Notes: generated by a model from the letters alone, not told the origin. DNA of 6,172 bases from Acidimicrobiales bacterium (GCA_017883105.1 JADGOF010000144.1:1-6172); one strand, 5' to 3'. Positions 1-6,016 are shown, counted from the stretch's first letter. A program made the numbers and translations.

Positions 1-2
1 GC

Positions 3-38
3 GACCTTTGGCCCTATGCGGTCAACATGGGGCAATAA
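3..38 (+). CDS. Possible C-terminal tail of an upstream gene (partial)
   Basis: The first codons of the window read in one frame as DLWPYAVNMGQ followed by TAA at 36-38, with mostly G or C in third positions. A long hairpin begins nine bases later, as expected downstream of a gene end. The gene would start outside the window and its family cannot be told from eleven residues. A second frame (1-45, ending in TGA) is also open but has poorer codon use, so even the frame is uncertain. Confidence 0.3.
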   Translation, partial: DLWPYAVNMGQ

Positions 39-46
39 AGAATGAC

Positions 47-90
47 GTAGGCCCGTTGAGCAAGGTTCCGCCACCTTGCTCCGGGCCTGC
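47..90. terminator. Long near-perfect hairpin, terminator-like
   Basis: GAGCAAGGT (58-66) and ACCTTGCTC (73-81) form a perfect 9-bp stem around a 6-base loop. Outside it, GGCCCG (50-55) pairs with CGGGCC (82-87) across a two-base TT bulge. Three more pairs at 47-49/88-90, one of them G-T, extend the stem to about 18 bp. On the plus strand no T tract follows. On the minus strand the following bases are richer in T (ATTCTTTATT). It could end the possible gene stopping at 38, act in both directions, or be a dispersed repeat unit. The structure is certain; the role is inferred. Confidence 0.5.
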
Positions 91-330
91 CTCTTCCGAC
101 TCGGGTGCAAACTGCCCGGCCAACGCGCCCTCATGACAGGAGTTGACTCGATCAGGCAGACAGGTGACTGATCGCCGGATCGGTGGGGCACGTGCCGGAC
201 ACGGACGCCGACAGTTGCTTCCTCGCGCGAACGGTGTCAACTCCAAGATCAATGAATACCGACTGGTAGCCCCCGACCTGATCGGATGGGATTCTCGTCG
301 TCCACAGGGCGAAATGCGAGAATCAGCAGT

Positions 331-888
331 ATGGATCGGGTCCAGGAAGCATTCCGGACGGTACGGCGCGCCGATTTCGTCGCCCCTGAGCTCCGTGAAC
401 AAGCAGACGTTGACACCCCCTTGCCCATCGGATTTGGCCAGACGATCAGTCAGCCCACCACCGTGAAACTCATGCTTTCCTGGCTGGATGCTATGCCTGG
501 TGACGAGGTTTTGGACGTCGGGTCCGGGTCGGGATGGACTACCGCACTGCTCGCACACATCGTCGGACCGCAGGGCACCGTCTATGCCGTCGAACGCATA
601 CCGGAGTTAGTGAAGTTCGGCCGAGACAACTGCCGCCGCCTCGGTATTGAGAATGCGTTCTTCTTCCAGGCACGTAGAGAGTACGGCCTACGAGAGCACG
701 CTCCCTATGCCAGGATCTTGGTGAGTGCCAGCGCGCGGGAACTGCCTGTTGAGCTGCTGGACCAGTTGACGATTCCAGCCAAGTTAGTCATTCCCGTGCA
801 GTACGACGTCCTCGAGGTCACAAAGACCGCTGAGGACGAGTACCGGACAAGGACGCATCCCGGATTCGCATTCGTTCCGCTGGTCTGA
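331..888 (+). CDS. Protein-L-isoaspartate O-methyltransferase-like protein
   Basis: This gene encodes a predicted SAM-dependent methyltransferase of the PCMT family, whose classical members methylate isoaspartyl residues in age-damaged cytosolic proteins to start their repair. The protein has 185 residues. An N-terminal helix region (RVQEAFRTVRRADFVAP, residues 3-19) is followed by the family signature LPIGFGQTISQP (31-42). Next come SAM motif I VLDVGSGSGW (60-69), the acidic post-I strand YAVER (85-89), and a C-terminal FVPLV (181-185). I chose ATG 331 because PCMT proteins normally begin just before the EAFR-like helix. An in-frame ATG at 286 would add 15 unconvincing residues, and neither start has a strong ribosome site. 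The protein is slightly short for the family. After the SAM domain, where classical PCMTs usually carry a GDG-type motif, it reads QARREYG (113-119), so substrate or activity may differ. It stands alone with no operon partner visible. Confidence 0.88.
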   Translation: MDRVQEAFRTVRRADFVAPELREQADVDTPLPIGFGQTISQPTTVKLMLSWLDAMPGDEVLDVGSGSGWTTALLAHIVGPQGTVYAVERIPELVKFGRDNCRRLGIENAFFFQARREYGLREHAPYARILVSASARELPVELLDQLTIPAKLVIPVQYDVLEVTKTAEDEYRTRTHPGFAFVPLV

Positions 889-1499
889 CAGTTGGCGCAG
901 CCCGCGGCCGTTGTCGCGGCGTCTGGGTGCCGAACATGTCATCCGAGAGTTCTGAGCAGGGCTTACCTGAAATGGCTCCGGACGACGAAACTGGGCCTGT
1001 GGGTACCACCCTCACCCGGAAGGTTGAGCTGGAACTTTCACCCACCAGCGAACGCGACAATAGTCCGTGGTCCTGTCGTTCTTCTATCTCGCCTTCCTGC
1101 GGGCGCAGAGCATCCGATCCGACCAGGTCGAGCGGGTTTTCGGCACCCACAAAGTCCGACGATGCGACCCGTATGCTCAAAGGTATCCCTGAACAGTGCT
1201 CGGGGATCGATATCTGGCATGGCACTGGACCGCCTGCTCACTTTAGCAAGCGGTTCATATCGCTCCACCCGGGGGGCCGTGCGGGAGATTGAGATCGGCG
1301 GCCGAGTGCACCGGATCGACGGTTCCGCGTCTCTGCGAGGTCGGGCGACTGGGTCTACAGCCTGTTCCGCAACGGGATCCCCTATCGAAACGAGATTGCG
1401 ACCATGCCCGTCCCGCACACGTTCAATGTCCAACCAGCGTGTCGTTCTGGCACTCCTACGACTCCGCCGCGTCTTGAGGCATTATCGACAACGTTCCGA
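889..1499. other. Gene-free stretch with coding-like scraps
   Basis: I find no intact gene here. Several overlapping open frames exist on both strands, but none resembles a protein family and most are arginine- and proline-rich, as out-of-frame GC-rich DNA tends to be. Two segments look more natural: 1067-1192 (+), and roughly 1323-1430 (+), which contains GDWVYSLFRNGIPYRNEIA. They lie in different frames with no shared open frame, which fits decayed genes better than live ones. The role is unknown. Confidence 0.5.
1067..1192 (+). pseudogene. Possible 41-codon gene remnant, unknown family
   Basis: From GTG 1067 to TGA 1192 the frame encodes 41 residues containing SFFYLAFLRAQSIRSDQVE and then RVFGTHKVRR. 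The first thirty codons end almost always in G or C, and the amino-acid mix is protein-like, unlike the overlapping frames. An in-frame TAG lies directly upstream (1061-1063), and no clear ribosome site precedes the GTG. It may be a surviving piece of a degraded gene or a chance open frame. I do not recognise the family. Confidence 0.2.
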
Positions 1500-1539
1500 G
1501 GAGAGCCATCACACCTGCATCAGTGCGCGTTGGCTCTCC
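1500..1539 (-). terminator. Hairpin after the kinase gene, likely terminator
   Basis: GGAGAGCCA (1500-1508) and TGGCTCTCC (1531-1539) are a perfect 9-bp inverted repeat around a 22-base loop. The repeat starts 17 bases past the stop codon of the minus-strand kinase gene, where an operon terminator would sit. No T tract follows on the minus strand and the loop is long, so it would be a weak terminator or an mRNA-end-stabilising stem. Confidence 0.35.
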
Positions 1540-1556
1540 GAGGGACCCCAACACCG

Positions 1557-2741
1557 TCAGCCGCGGTGGCCGCGCCGACGCAAGTGGTCGAGCAATGCCG
1601 AACCGAGCTCCCCTTCGAACCAACGAGCGTGCCCGACCAGATAGTTGTCGTAGGCGAGGTCGGCGTTCGTTTCCGATCGAACTACCTCTGCAAAGTACTC
1701 GACCTCCGACAGCGCGTACTCGATGTGCGCCACCGGCAGCAGCTCCCCGAGCGCGACTGCCTCGAGTTCGCTGTGGGGGTGCAGTTCCTCGTAGCCGTCG
1801 AGGAGCGCGTCGACGTTATCCAAGTCCGCCTCGACCCGACCGCGCCGGGCGAGGTCCAGCCAGTCGATGGTGCTCCGTTCGAGAGCGACGGCGAGGTCGT
1901 ACACGGCGAAGGTACGATTGGCGAGACCGAGATCGAACACTCCGGACACGACAGCACCCGCACCGGTGGAACTCCAGGCGAGGTTTGAGGGATGCCAGTC
2001 CCCGTGCCCCCACTGCGGTTCGAGCGCAGCGAGTAGCGGTGCCGCCCTTTTGATCAGGCCGAGGTGATGGCGGACAAAGTCTCCGACGAGGAGGCGATCA
2101 CCGACGGCGCGGGCTAGCCCGGGGCGGGAGTCGAGGAGCCGTTGCAGTGCCGCCTGCGGGTCGGCGGCACCGACGATCACCGTCGAGCTGATCAGCACGC
2201 CGGCCGCTCGAGACGGGAGCGGGAACCCGCGTGCTGCTTCGTGGAAAGCGGCGAGCGCTCGCCCCGCGGCACGGGCATGGTCGAGACTCCGGAAGGGCGA
2301 CCAGGACACTGCGTGGCGGTAGAGGTCGATGCCGACAACCGGCTCATGGACCTCGTAGACGAAGTCGCCCTCTTCCACGACGGTCGTCCCATCGTGCCTC
2401 GTGAGGACCCGCGGCACGGACTGGCCCCTCGTGTGCAGATGGCTCGCGAACGCGTGCTCGACGCGGAGCTGGTCCGGTGTGCGGACCGCCCGGTGGTGAC
2501 GCTTCACGAAGACCGAGTGGTCCCCGACACGCACGAGGGACGCAGCGGACATTGGGCGCGGGCTCTGCCAGACGACGACGGCGTCGGAGCTCTTCGGCAC
2601 GCGGTTCGTCTGCTCGTAGCCATAAAGGACCGCCCGCACCTCCTCGTCGGAGAGCGGGGGCCAATCCGGCGCGACGAGCATCTGGCTCATGCCGTGGACG
2701 AGGCCGCCGGACGGGTCCACGGGAGTGTGGGAGCCGGTCAC
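1557..2741 (-). CDS. APH-family kinase, candidate thiamine or HMP kinase
   Basis: This gene encodes a predicted ATP-dependent small-molecule kinase of the aminoglycoside phosphotransferase/choline kinase/thiamine kinase fold (394 residues from GTG 2741). Visible landmarks are the ATP-binding strand VFVKRHH with Lys80, a likely partner Glu95 (RVEHAFASHL), the catalytic loop HGDWHPSN (246-253, Asp248 and Asn253), and the metal-binding segment VFDLGLANR with Asp270. The C-terminal part is helical, as in the family. GTG 2741 is preferred because GGAAGG lies nine bases upstream and it follows the transporter's TGA by one base, suggesting translational coupling. ATG 2690 or 2681 would shorten the protein by 17 or 20 residues and keep the whole domain. 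As second gene of a TPP-riboswitch operon its substrate is probably thiamine, or the HMP precursor, phosphorylated after import; E. coli thiamine kinase ThiK shares this fold. The family is clear from the motifs; the substrate is inferred from context, and another alcohol or aminoglycoside remains possible. Confidence 0.88.
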   Translation of the reverse strand: MTGSHTPVDPSGGLVHGMSQMLVAPDWPPLSDEEVRAVLYGYEQTNRVPKSSDAVVVWQSPRPMSAASLVRVGDHSVFVKRHHRAVRTPDQLRVEHAFASHLHTRGQSVPRVLTRHDGTTVVEEGDFVYEVHEPVVGIDLYRHAVSWSPFRSLDHARAAGRALAAFHEAARGFPLPSRAAGVLISSTVIVGAADPQAALQRLLDSRPGLARAVGDRLLVGDFVRHHLGLIKRAAPLLAALEPQWGHGDWHPSNLAWSSTGAGAVVSGVFDLGLANRTFAVYDLAVALERSTIDWLDLARRGRVEADLDNVDALLDGYEELHPHSELEAVALGELLPVAHIEYALSEVEYFAEVVRSETNADLAYDNYLVGHARWFEGELGSALLDHLRRRGHRG

Positions 2742-2742
2742 T

Positions 2743-4146
2743 TCAACACGCCTTCCACCGCAAGGGTGTCGCGTCGCCCCCGGTCCTGGCCCGGCGGACG
2801 GCGAGGGCAAGCCCACCGCCGATGAGCGTGAGGACGCCGGCGACGACGAAGGAGCAGATCGACGCCGACATCCAGCTCTCAGGTCGGAACCCGATCGTTC
2901 GGCCGAATCGCGACCAGACCGCGACCCACCAAGAGATGTAGCCGGGGTTGATGAGCTGGTAGGTGATGAAACCCGCCGCCCAGGGGACGAGCATCGCGTA
3001 GCGCGCCCGAGAGTGCGTCGACAGGTCCCAGCTGCCTTTGGCGAGCACGAAGAAGTCGACGACAAGGACGGCGAACATCGGGACGAAGACTGAGCCGAGA
3101 AGAACGAGGAAGTTCTCGTAGTCAGCGATGTTGACCCACAGCGCGAGCGCTGTTGTCAGCACGGCGAGACCGAGCGCCAGCACGCGCCGGTCCCAAAGCG
3201 GGCGAAGGTTCTGGATCGAGACGGCGGTCGAGTACACATCCGCGAAGGACTGGTCGAGCTCGCGCGCGGCGAGGATCGCAAAGGCGAGGGAGCCGAGCGG
3301 CACGGCGATGAACGCGCCGTAGATGTCGCTCGGGTTGCGAGCGACGGTGACGAGCGCGAGGAGACCGATTACGTAGCAGAGGACCTGAGTCGTGCCGTAG
3401 CCGAGGAGCGTGCCAAGGAACGCCGCCTTCTCCGAACGGGAGTGGCGCGTGTAGTCGGCGGCGAGTGGCGCGAAGGAGATCGCCACGGCGACGACGGTGT
3501 CCGTCGCCGCCCAGAAGCCCGACCAGGTGCCGTGGCCGAGGCCCGGAAGCGGGTGACGGACGAACTCGACTAGGAGATAGACAAGAACGACCAGCACCGC
3601 GCTCGTCGCGTACTTGCGGAGCACCCGGATGGCGCCGAGCGGCCGGATCGTGAGGAGGCCTGTCGCTGCGCCGGCGATCAGCACGTAGCTCCAGTGCGGG
3701 AGCGCTGGCGCAACGGTGTGGGCAGCGGTCGCGATCGTCACGAGTTCGAAAACGCCCCATCCGATGCATTGAACGATGTTGAGGACCGTCGGCAGATAGG
3801 AGAGCTCGGCGCCGAACAGTCCTCGTAGCAACACCATCGCCGGCGCACCCGTCCGCGCGCCGGGGAGGCCGGAGTACGCTACCGCGAGGGTGCCGAGGAT
3901 CGTCCCAAGAGCGATCGCGGTGAGCGCGGCGGCGAGGGAAAGTTCGGGGGTGCCGAACCCTCCGGGCTGCAGCACAAAGATCGCCCCGGTGAAGCCGAGC
4001 AGGCTCACCCCGAGGTTGCCCCACAGCCCGAGCTGGTCGAAGAGGCTGAGCGCCCGGGGAACCGGCTCAGCGAGCGTTTTCGGTACCTCGGAGTGCCGAT
4101 CCCCGGGGACGGTAGTGAAGACCTGCGAGTCTGACGTCGCGACCAT
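2743..4146 (-). CDS. NCS1-family permease, likely HMP/thiamine transporter (CytX-like)
   Basis: This gene encodes a 467-residue integral membrane transporter of the NCS1 family (cytosine/purine/uracil/thiamine/allantoin permeases), the usual length. After a polar N-terminus of about 30 residues comes the family opening SLFDQLGLWGNLGVSLLGF (34-52). Hydrophobic segments then follow to about residue 450, roughly twelve in all. Typical NCS1 features are SGLPGARTGAPAMVLLRGLFG (92-112), the post-helix DYTRHSRSEK (231-240), and the late-helix stretch IADYENFLVLLGSVFVPMFAVLVVDFF (340-366). It should import a small heterocycle, probably with sodium or protons. The TPP riboswitch immediately upstream points to thiamine or the pyrimidine precursor HMP rather than cytosine; CytX-type HMP transporters and the yeast thiamine transporter Thi7 are NCS1 members. 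ATG 4146 is well supported: GGGAG lies six bases upstream, inside the riboswitch. Family assignment is firm and the substrate is inferred from regulation. The next gene starts one base after this stop. Confidence 0.92.
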   Translation of the reverse strand: MVATSDSQVFTTVPGDRHSEVPKTLAEPVPRALSLFDQLGLWGNLGVSLLGFTGAIFVLQPGGFGTPELSLAAALTAIALGTILGTLAVAYSGLPGARTGAPAMVLLRGLFGAELSYLPTVLNIVQCIGWGVFELVTIATAAHTVAPALPHWSYVLIAGAATGLLTIRPLGAIRVLRKYATSAVLVVLVYLLVEFVRHPLPGLGHGTWSGFWAATDTVVAVAISFAPLAADYTRHSRSEKAAFLGTLLGYGTTQVLCYVIGLLALVTVARNPSDIYGAFIAVPLGSLAFAILAARELDQSFADVYSTAVSIQNLRPLWDRRVLALGLAVLTTALALWVNIADYENFLVLLGSVFVPMFAVLVVDFFVLAKGSWDLSTHSRARYAMLVPWAAGFITYQLINPGYISWWVAVWSRFGRTIGFRPESWMSASICSFVVAGVLTLIGGGLALAVRRARTGGDATPLRWKAC

Positions 4147-4147
4147 G

Positions 4148-4244
4148 TCTCTCTCCCTACGCCGGTATTATCCGGTCAGGTTCGAACGGTCGGTGGATTC
4201 CAGCCAGACGGCCAGCCACCCTCTCAGCCCGGTACACCCGAGCT
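4148..4244 (-). promoter_or_regulatory. TPP riboswitch (THI element) of the transporter-kinase operon
   Basis: Read on the minus strand, the conserved blocks of the TPP aptamer appear in order and spacing. GGGTG (4239-4235) leads into GGGCTGAGAGGG, with CTGAGA at 4227-4222. A variable stem follows, made of GGTGG and CCACC. Then comes AACCTGACC, GGATAATACC and GGCGTAGGGA (4182-4154). The aptamer binds thiamine pyrophosphate. Its terminal GUAGGGAGAG is also the transporter's ribosome site, six bases from ATG 4146, and there is no room for a separate expression platform. Repression should therefore act by direct sequestration of the ribosome site when TPP is bound. The P1 closing stem is short, CTC against GAG by my pairing. 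Confidence 0.95.
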
Positions 4245-4557
4245 CCCGTGTGAATCGGGAACGAAGTTACTACACGCGGACCGCGGCACCTGGATGGTCA
4301 TCGAGGTCGCCGATCATCGACCAACGCGGACCCCGCGTACGCTCTCGGTCTCAAGGAAAACCAAGGGGGTTGTTCGACGAATCATTCTTCTTCGAAGCAC
4401 CGTTCTACTTCGACGACCGCAGCACGATCGTGCTTGTCGAGCCGCAAGGAGGGCCATCGTCCAGCGCTTTGTTCCGCCATTTGCGGAAGCTCGTCGCTCC
4501 TAGATCGGCGCACCGAATGCCGACCTAAGCCGGTCGGCTATCGCGCCCGATCGGCGG
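4245..4557. other. Intergenic stretch between riboswitch and IS
   Basis: No intact gene is visible. The operon promoter must lie here or just upstream of the aptamer; TAACTT near 4270 on the minus strand is a possible -10 element, but I see no matching -35. The stretch also holds a 14-bp palindrome (4421-4434). A plus-strand open frame near 4370-4528 reads FDESFFFEAPFYFDDRSTI and then VLVEP, which looks like a gene fragment of unknown family. Confidence 0.45.
4421..4434. repeat. Perfect 14-bp palindrome
   Basis: AGCACGATCGTGCT reads identically on both strands. Its size suits a dimeric regulator's operator. It lies about 175 bp upstream of the riboswitch and about 125 bp from the IS end, inside a possible gene fragment, so it may also be accidental. 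Confidence 0.4.
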
Positions 4558-4560
4558 TTA
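4558..4560. repeat. Left copy of TTA target-site duplication
   Basis: TTA directly precedes the left inverted repeat and is matched by TTA at 5812-5814 just beyond the right inverted repeat. A 3-bp duplication is short, but both copies lie exactly at the boundaries set independently by the inverted repeats. Confidence 0.65.
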
Positions 4561-4586
4561 GGGTCCACCGATGGTTAGGACGCGCG
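4561..4586 (+). repeat. IS left terminal inverted repeat
   Basis: This end shares GGG, CACCGA and GTT blocks at matching spacing with the reverse complement of 5786-5811. GGTTAGG occurs at 4556-4562, across the boundary, and again at 4573-4579 inside, which may reflect repeated transposase contacts or a target-site preference. Confidence 0.7.
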
Positions 4587-4601
4587 ATGTAAGCTAGCAG
4601 T

Positions 4602-5807
4602 GTGGAGGCCAGCCGTGAAGAGCTCGCGCGACTCTTCGCGACGGTCTTGCCCCATTTGAACGAAGTACAGCGACGAGTGGTGGCCGGTGCGATAGCGGTT
4701 GGGCTTGGCCGTGGGGGCAAGTCGGCGGTAGCAGAAGCCTCGGGGATGAGCCGCAACACGGTGATCAAGGCCGAACGCGAGGTGCTTGACGGGATCGAGC
4801 CGTCGGAGCGTCAGCGTGCCGTCGGTGGCGGCGACATCAAGGCCGAGGTGAAGCAGCCCGGCCTCATGGAGGCACTCGACGAGCTGGTGCACCCGGCGAC
4901 CCGGGGGAACCCGATGTCGTTTCTGCGTTACACGTCGAAGTCCACGTCCAAGCTGGCCGACGAGCTCGTGCGTCGGGGGTTCAAGATCACCGACGACACC
5001 GTGGGACGGATCCTCAAGGGCCTGGGCTACTCGCTCCAGGCCCCGGCCAAGGAGAAAGAAGGAACTGCCCATCCCGACCGAGACGCCCAGTTCCGCTACC
5101 TCGACAAGCAGGTGTGCAAGATGATGAAGGCCGGCCAGCCGGTGATCAGCGTGGACACGAAGAAGAAGGAGCTTGTAGGCGAGTTCTCCAACGGGGGCAA
5201 GGAGTATCACCCCAAAGGCGAGCCGACGAGGACCAAGACCCACGACTTCGTCGAGGAGCTCGGCCGGGCTGTCCCTTACGGCGTCTACGACCTGGCCAAC
5301 GACGAGGGCTGGGTTTCAGTCGGCGACACGGCCGACACCTCCGCCTTCGCCGTCGAAGCTATTCGCCGGTGGTGGGCCAGCATGGGCCGCCCCCGCTTCC
5401 CCGGTGCCACCAAACTCCTCATCACTGCTGATGCGGGAGGGTCCAACGGGCACCGGGTGAAGCTTTGGAAAATCGAGCTGGCCAAGCTGGCCGAAGAGAC
5501 CGGGCTCGAGATCACCGTCTGTCACTATCCGCCGGGAACTTCGAAGTGGAACCGGATCGAGCACAAGATGTTCAGCTTCATCTCCATGAACTGGCGAGGA
5601 CGCCCCCTGGTCTCGTACCGGACAATCATCGAGCTGATCTCAGCAACGACCACCACCAGCGGGCTCACCATTCGTGCACAAGAGGACCTGAATTACTACG
5701 AGACAGGCACCAAGGTCACCGACGCCGAACTTGCCGCTCTCCCCCTCGCCCGCCACAAGTTCCACGGAGACTGGAACTACACGATCGCTCAGTCAAACTC
5801 TCGGTGA
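4602..5807 (+). CDS. ISAzo13-family transposase (DDE)
   Basis: This gene encodes the transposase that cuts and joins the IS ends, 401 residues, full length for the family. An N-terminal DNA-binding part carries a helix-turn-helix-like segment (SAVAEASGMSRNTVIKAERE, 41-60). The catalytic core shows the family blocks VISVDTKKKELVGEF (181-195, Asp185), NDEGWVSVG (233-241), LITADAGGSNG (273-283, Asp277) and CHYPPGTSKWNRIEHKMFSF (307-326, Glu320). Asp185, Asp277 and Glu320 are the apparent DDE triad, and all three are present. The start is GTG 4602, with no clear ribosome site. TAAGCT (4590-4595) resembles a -10 element ending six bases before the GTG, so a leaderless transcript is possible. The TGA (5805-5807) is contained in the right inverted repeat. 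No frameshift or stop interrupts the gene, and it is the only gene of the element. Confidence 0.95.
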   Translation: MEASREELARLFATVLPHLNEVQRRVVAGAIAVGLGRGGKSAVAEASGMSRNTVIKAEREVLDGIEPSERQRAVGGGDIKAEVKQPGLMEALDELVHPATRGNPMSFLRYTSKSTSKLADELVRRGFKITDDTVGRILKGLGYSLQAPAKEKEGTAHPDRDAQFRYLDKQVCKMMKAGQPVISVDTKKKELVGEFSNGGKEYHPKGEPTRTKTHDFVEELGRAVPYGVYDLANDEGWVSVGDTADTSAFAVEAIRRWWASMGRPRFPGATKLLITADAGGSNGHRVKLWKIELAKLAEETGLEITVCHYPPGTSKWNRIEHKMFSFISMNWRGRPLVSYRTIIELISATTTTSGLTIRAQEDLNYYETGTKVTDAELAALPLARHKFHGDWNYTIAQSNSR

Positions 5808-5811
5808 GCCC
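5786..5811 (-). repeat. IS right terminal inverted repeat
   Basis: The reverse complement of this end matches the left end at CACCGA and GTT, with shared terminal GGG. It overlaps the last codons and stop of the transposase gene, a compact arrangement common in small insertion sequences. Confidence 0.7.
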
Positions 5812-5814
5812 TTA
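5812..5814. repeat. Right copy of TTA target-site duplication
   Basis: This TTA follows the terminal CCC of the right inverted repeat and matches the TTA at 4558-4560 left of the element. Confidence 0.65.
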
Positions 5815-6016
5815 GCGTGCCTACACCAAGACGGCACCGCGCTCACTGCCGATGAGGAAATCTATCGAGAACTGGACCGGACCCAGCGGCTTCACCTGAT
5901 GTTGGACACTTGGAGGAATCGCTTGTGTGGACGTGGAGTCCAGGTTATTGAGTCGCTTCAATAGCGAGCTGCGCTCCGAGCCGATCACGACATCCATCAA
6001 ACTGTTGAGCGGGTAG
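5815..6016 (+). pseudogene. Decayed coding sequence flanking the IS, unknown family
   Basis: After the IS, one frame reads DGTALTADEEIYRELDRTQR and on to LMLDTWRNRLC by about 5928. A second frame, shifted by one base, then reads VDVESRLLSRFNSELRSEPI and continues to a TAG at 6014-6016. Both parts look protein-like and the change lies near 5920-5930, which suggests one gene broken by a frameshift. If the IS and one TTA are removed, the first frame continues leftward to about 4504 (IGAPNADLSRSAIAPDRR), so the IS may have landed in this sequence. A minus-strand open frame over the same bases (5821-6048) is the main alternative. I do not recognise the family. Confidence 0.3.

Larger units (their letters stand above)
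4561..5811 (+). mobile_element. ISAzo13-family insertion sequence, 1251 bp, apparently complete
   Basis: The element is bounded by imperfect inverted repeats. The left end begins GGGTCCACCGATGGTT and the right end, read inward on the minus strand, begins GGGCTCACCGAGAGTT. They match at 12 of the first 16 and 17 of the first 26 positions. TTA flanks both ends. One transposase gene fills the interior and its stop codon lies inside the right repeat. From memory, the small end of the ISAzo13 family is about 1.25 kb with short target duplications, which agrees. Nothing in the element appears broken, so it may be active or recently inserted. Confidence 0.82.

Noticed and set aside
22..558. 178-codon minus-strand open frame
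   Set aside because: It spans the strong hairpin and is antisense to the methyltransferase gene, with no domain-like features.
892..1644. 250-codon plus-strand open frame
   Set aside because: It is arginine- and proline-rich with no family resemblance, lacks a ribosome site, and runs into the antisense of the kinase gene.
2742..3065. N-terminal extension of the kinase frame up to an ATG at 3065
   Set aside because: These 108 codons overlap the transporter in another frame and are serine/arginine-rich low-quality sequence; a GTG with a ribosome site lies at 2741.
2743..4146. Calling the transporter a cytosine permease (CodB)
   Set aside because: NCS1 similarity alone does not fix the substrate, and the TPP riboswitch directly in front argues for a thiamine-related one.
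4177..4190. GGTTCGAAC on the plus strand, resembling a tRNA T-loop
   Set aside because: No acceptor or anticodon arms surround it. The same bases are the conserved GTTCGAACCTGA part of the TPP aptamer on the other strand.
4575..4595. TTAGGA and TAAGCT as a -35/-10 promoter pair for the transposase
   Set aside because: Spacing is only nine bases, too short; only the -10-like element is kept as a possibility.
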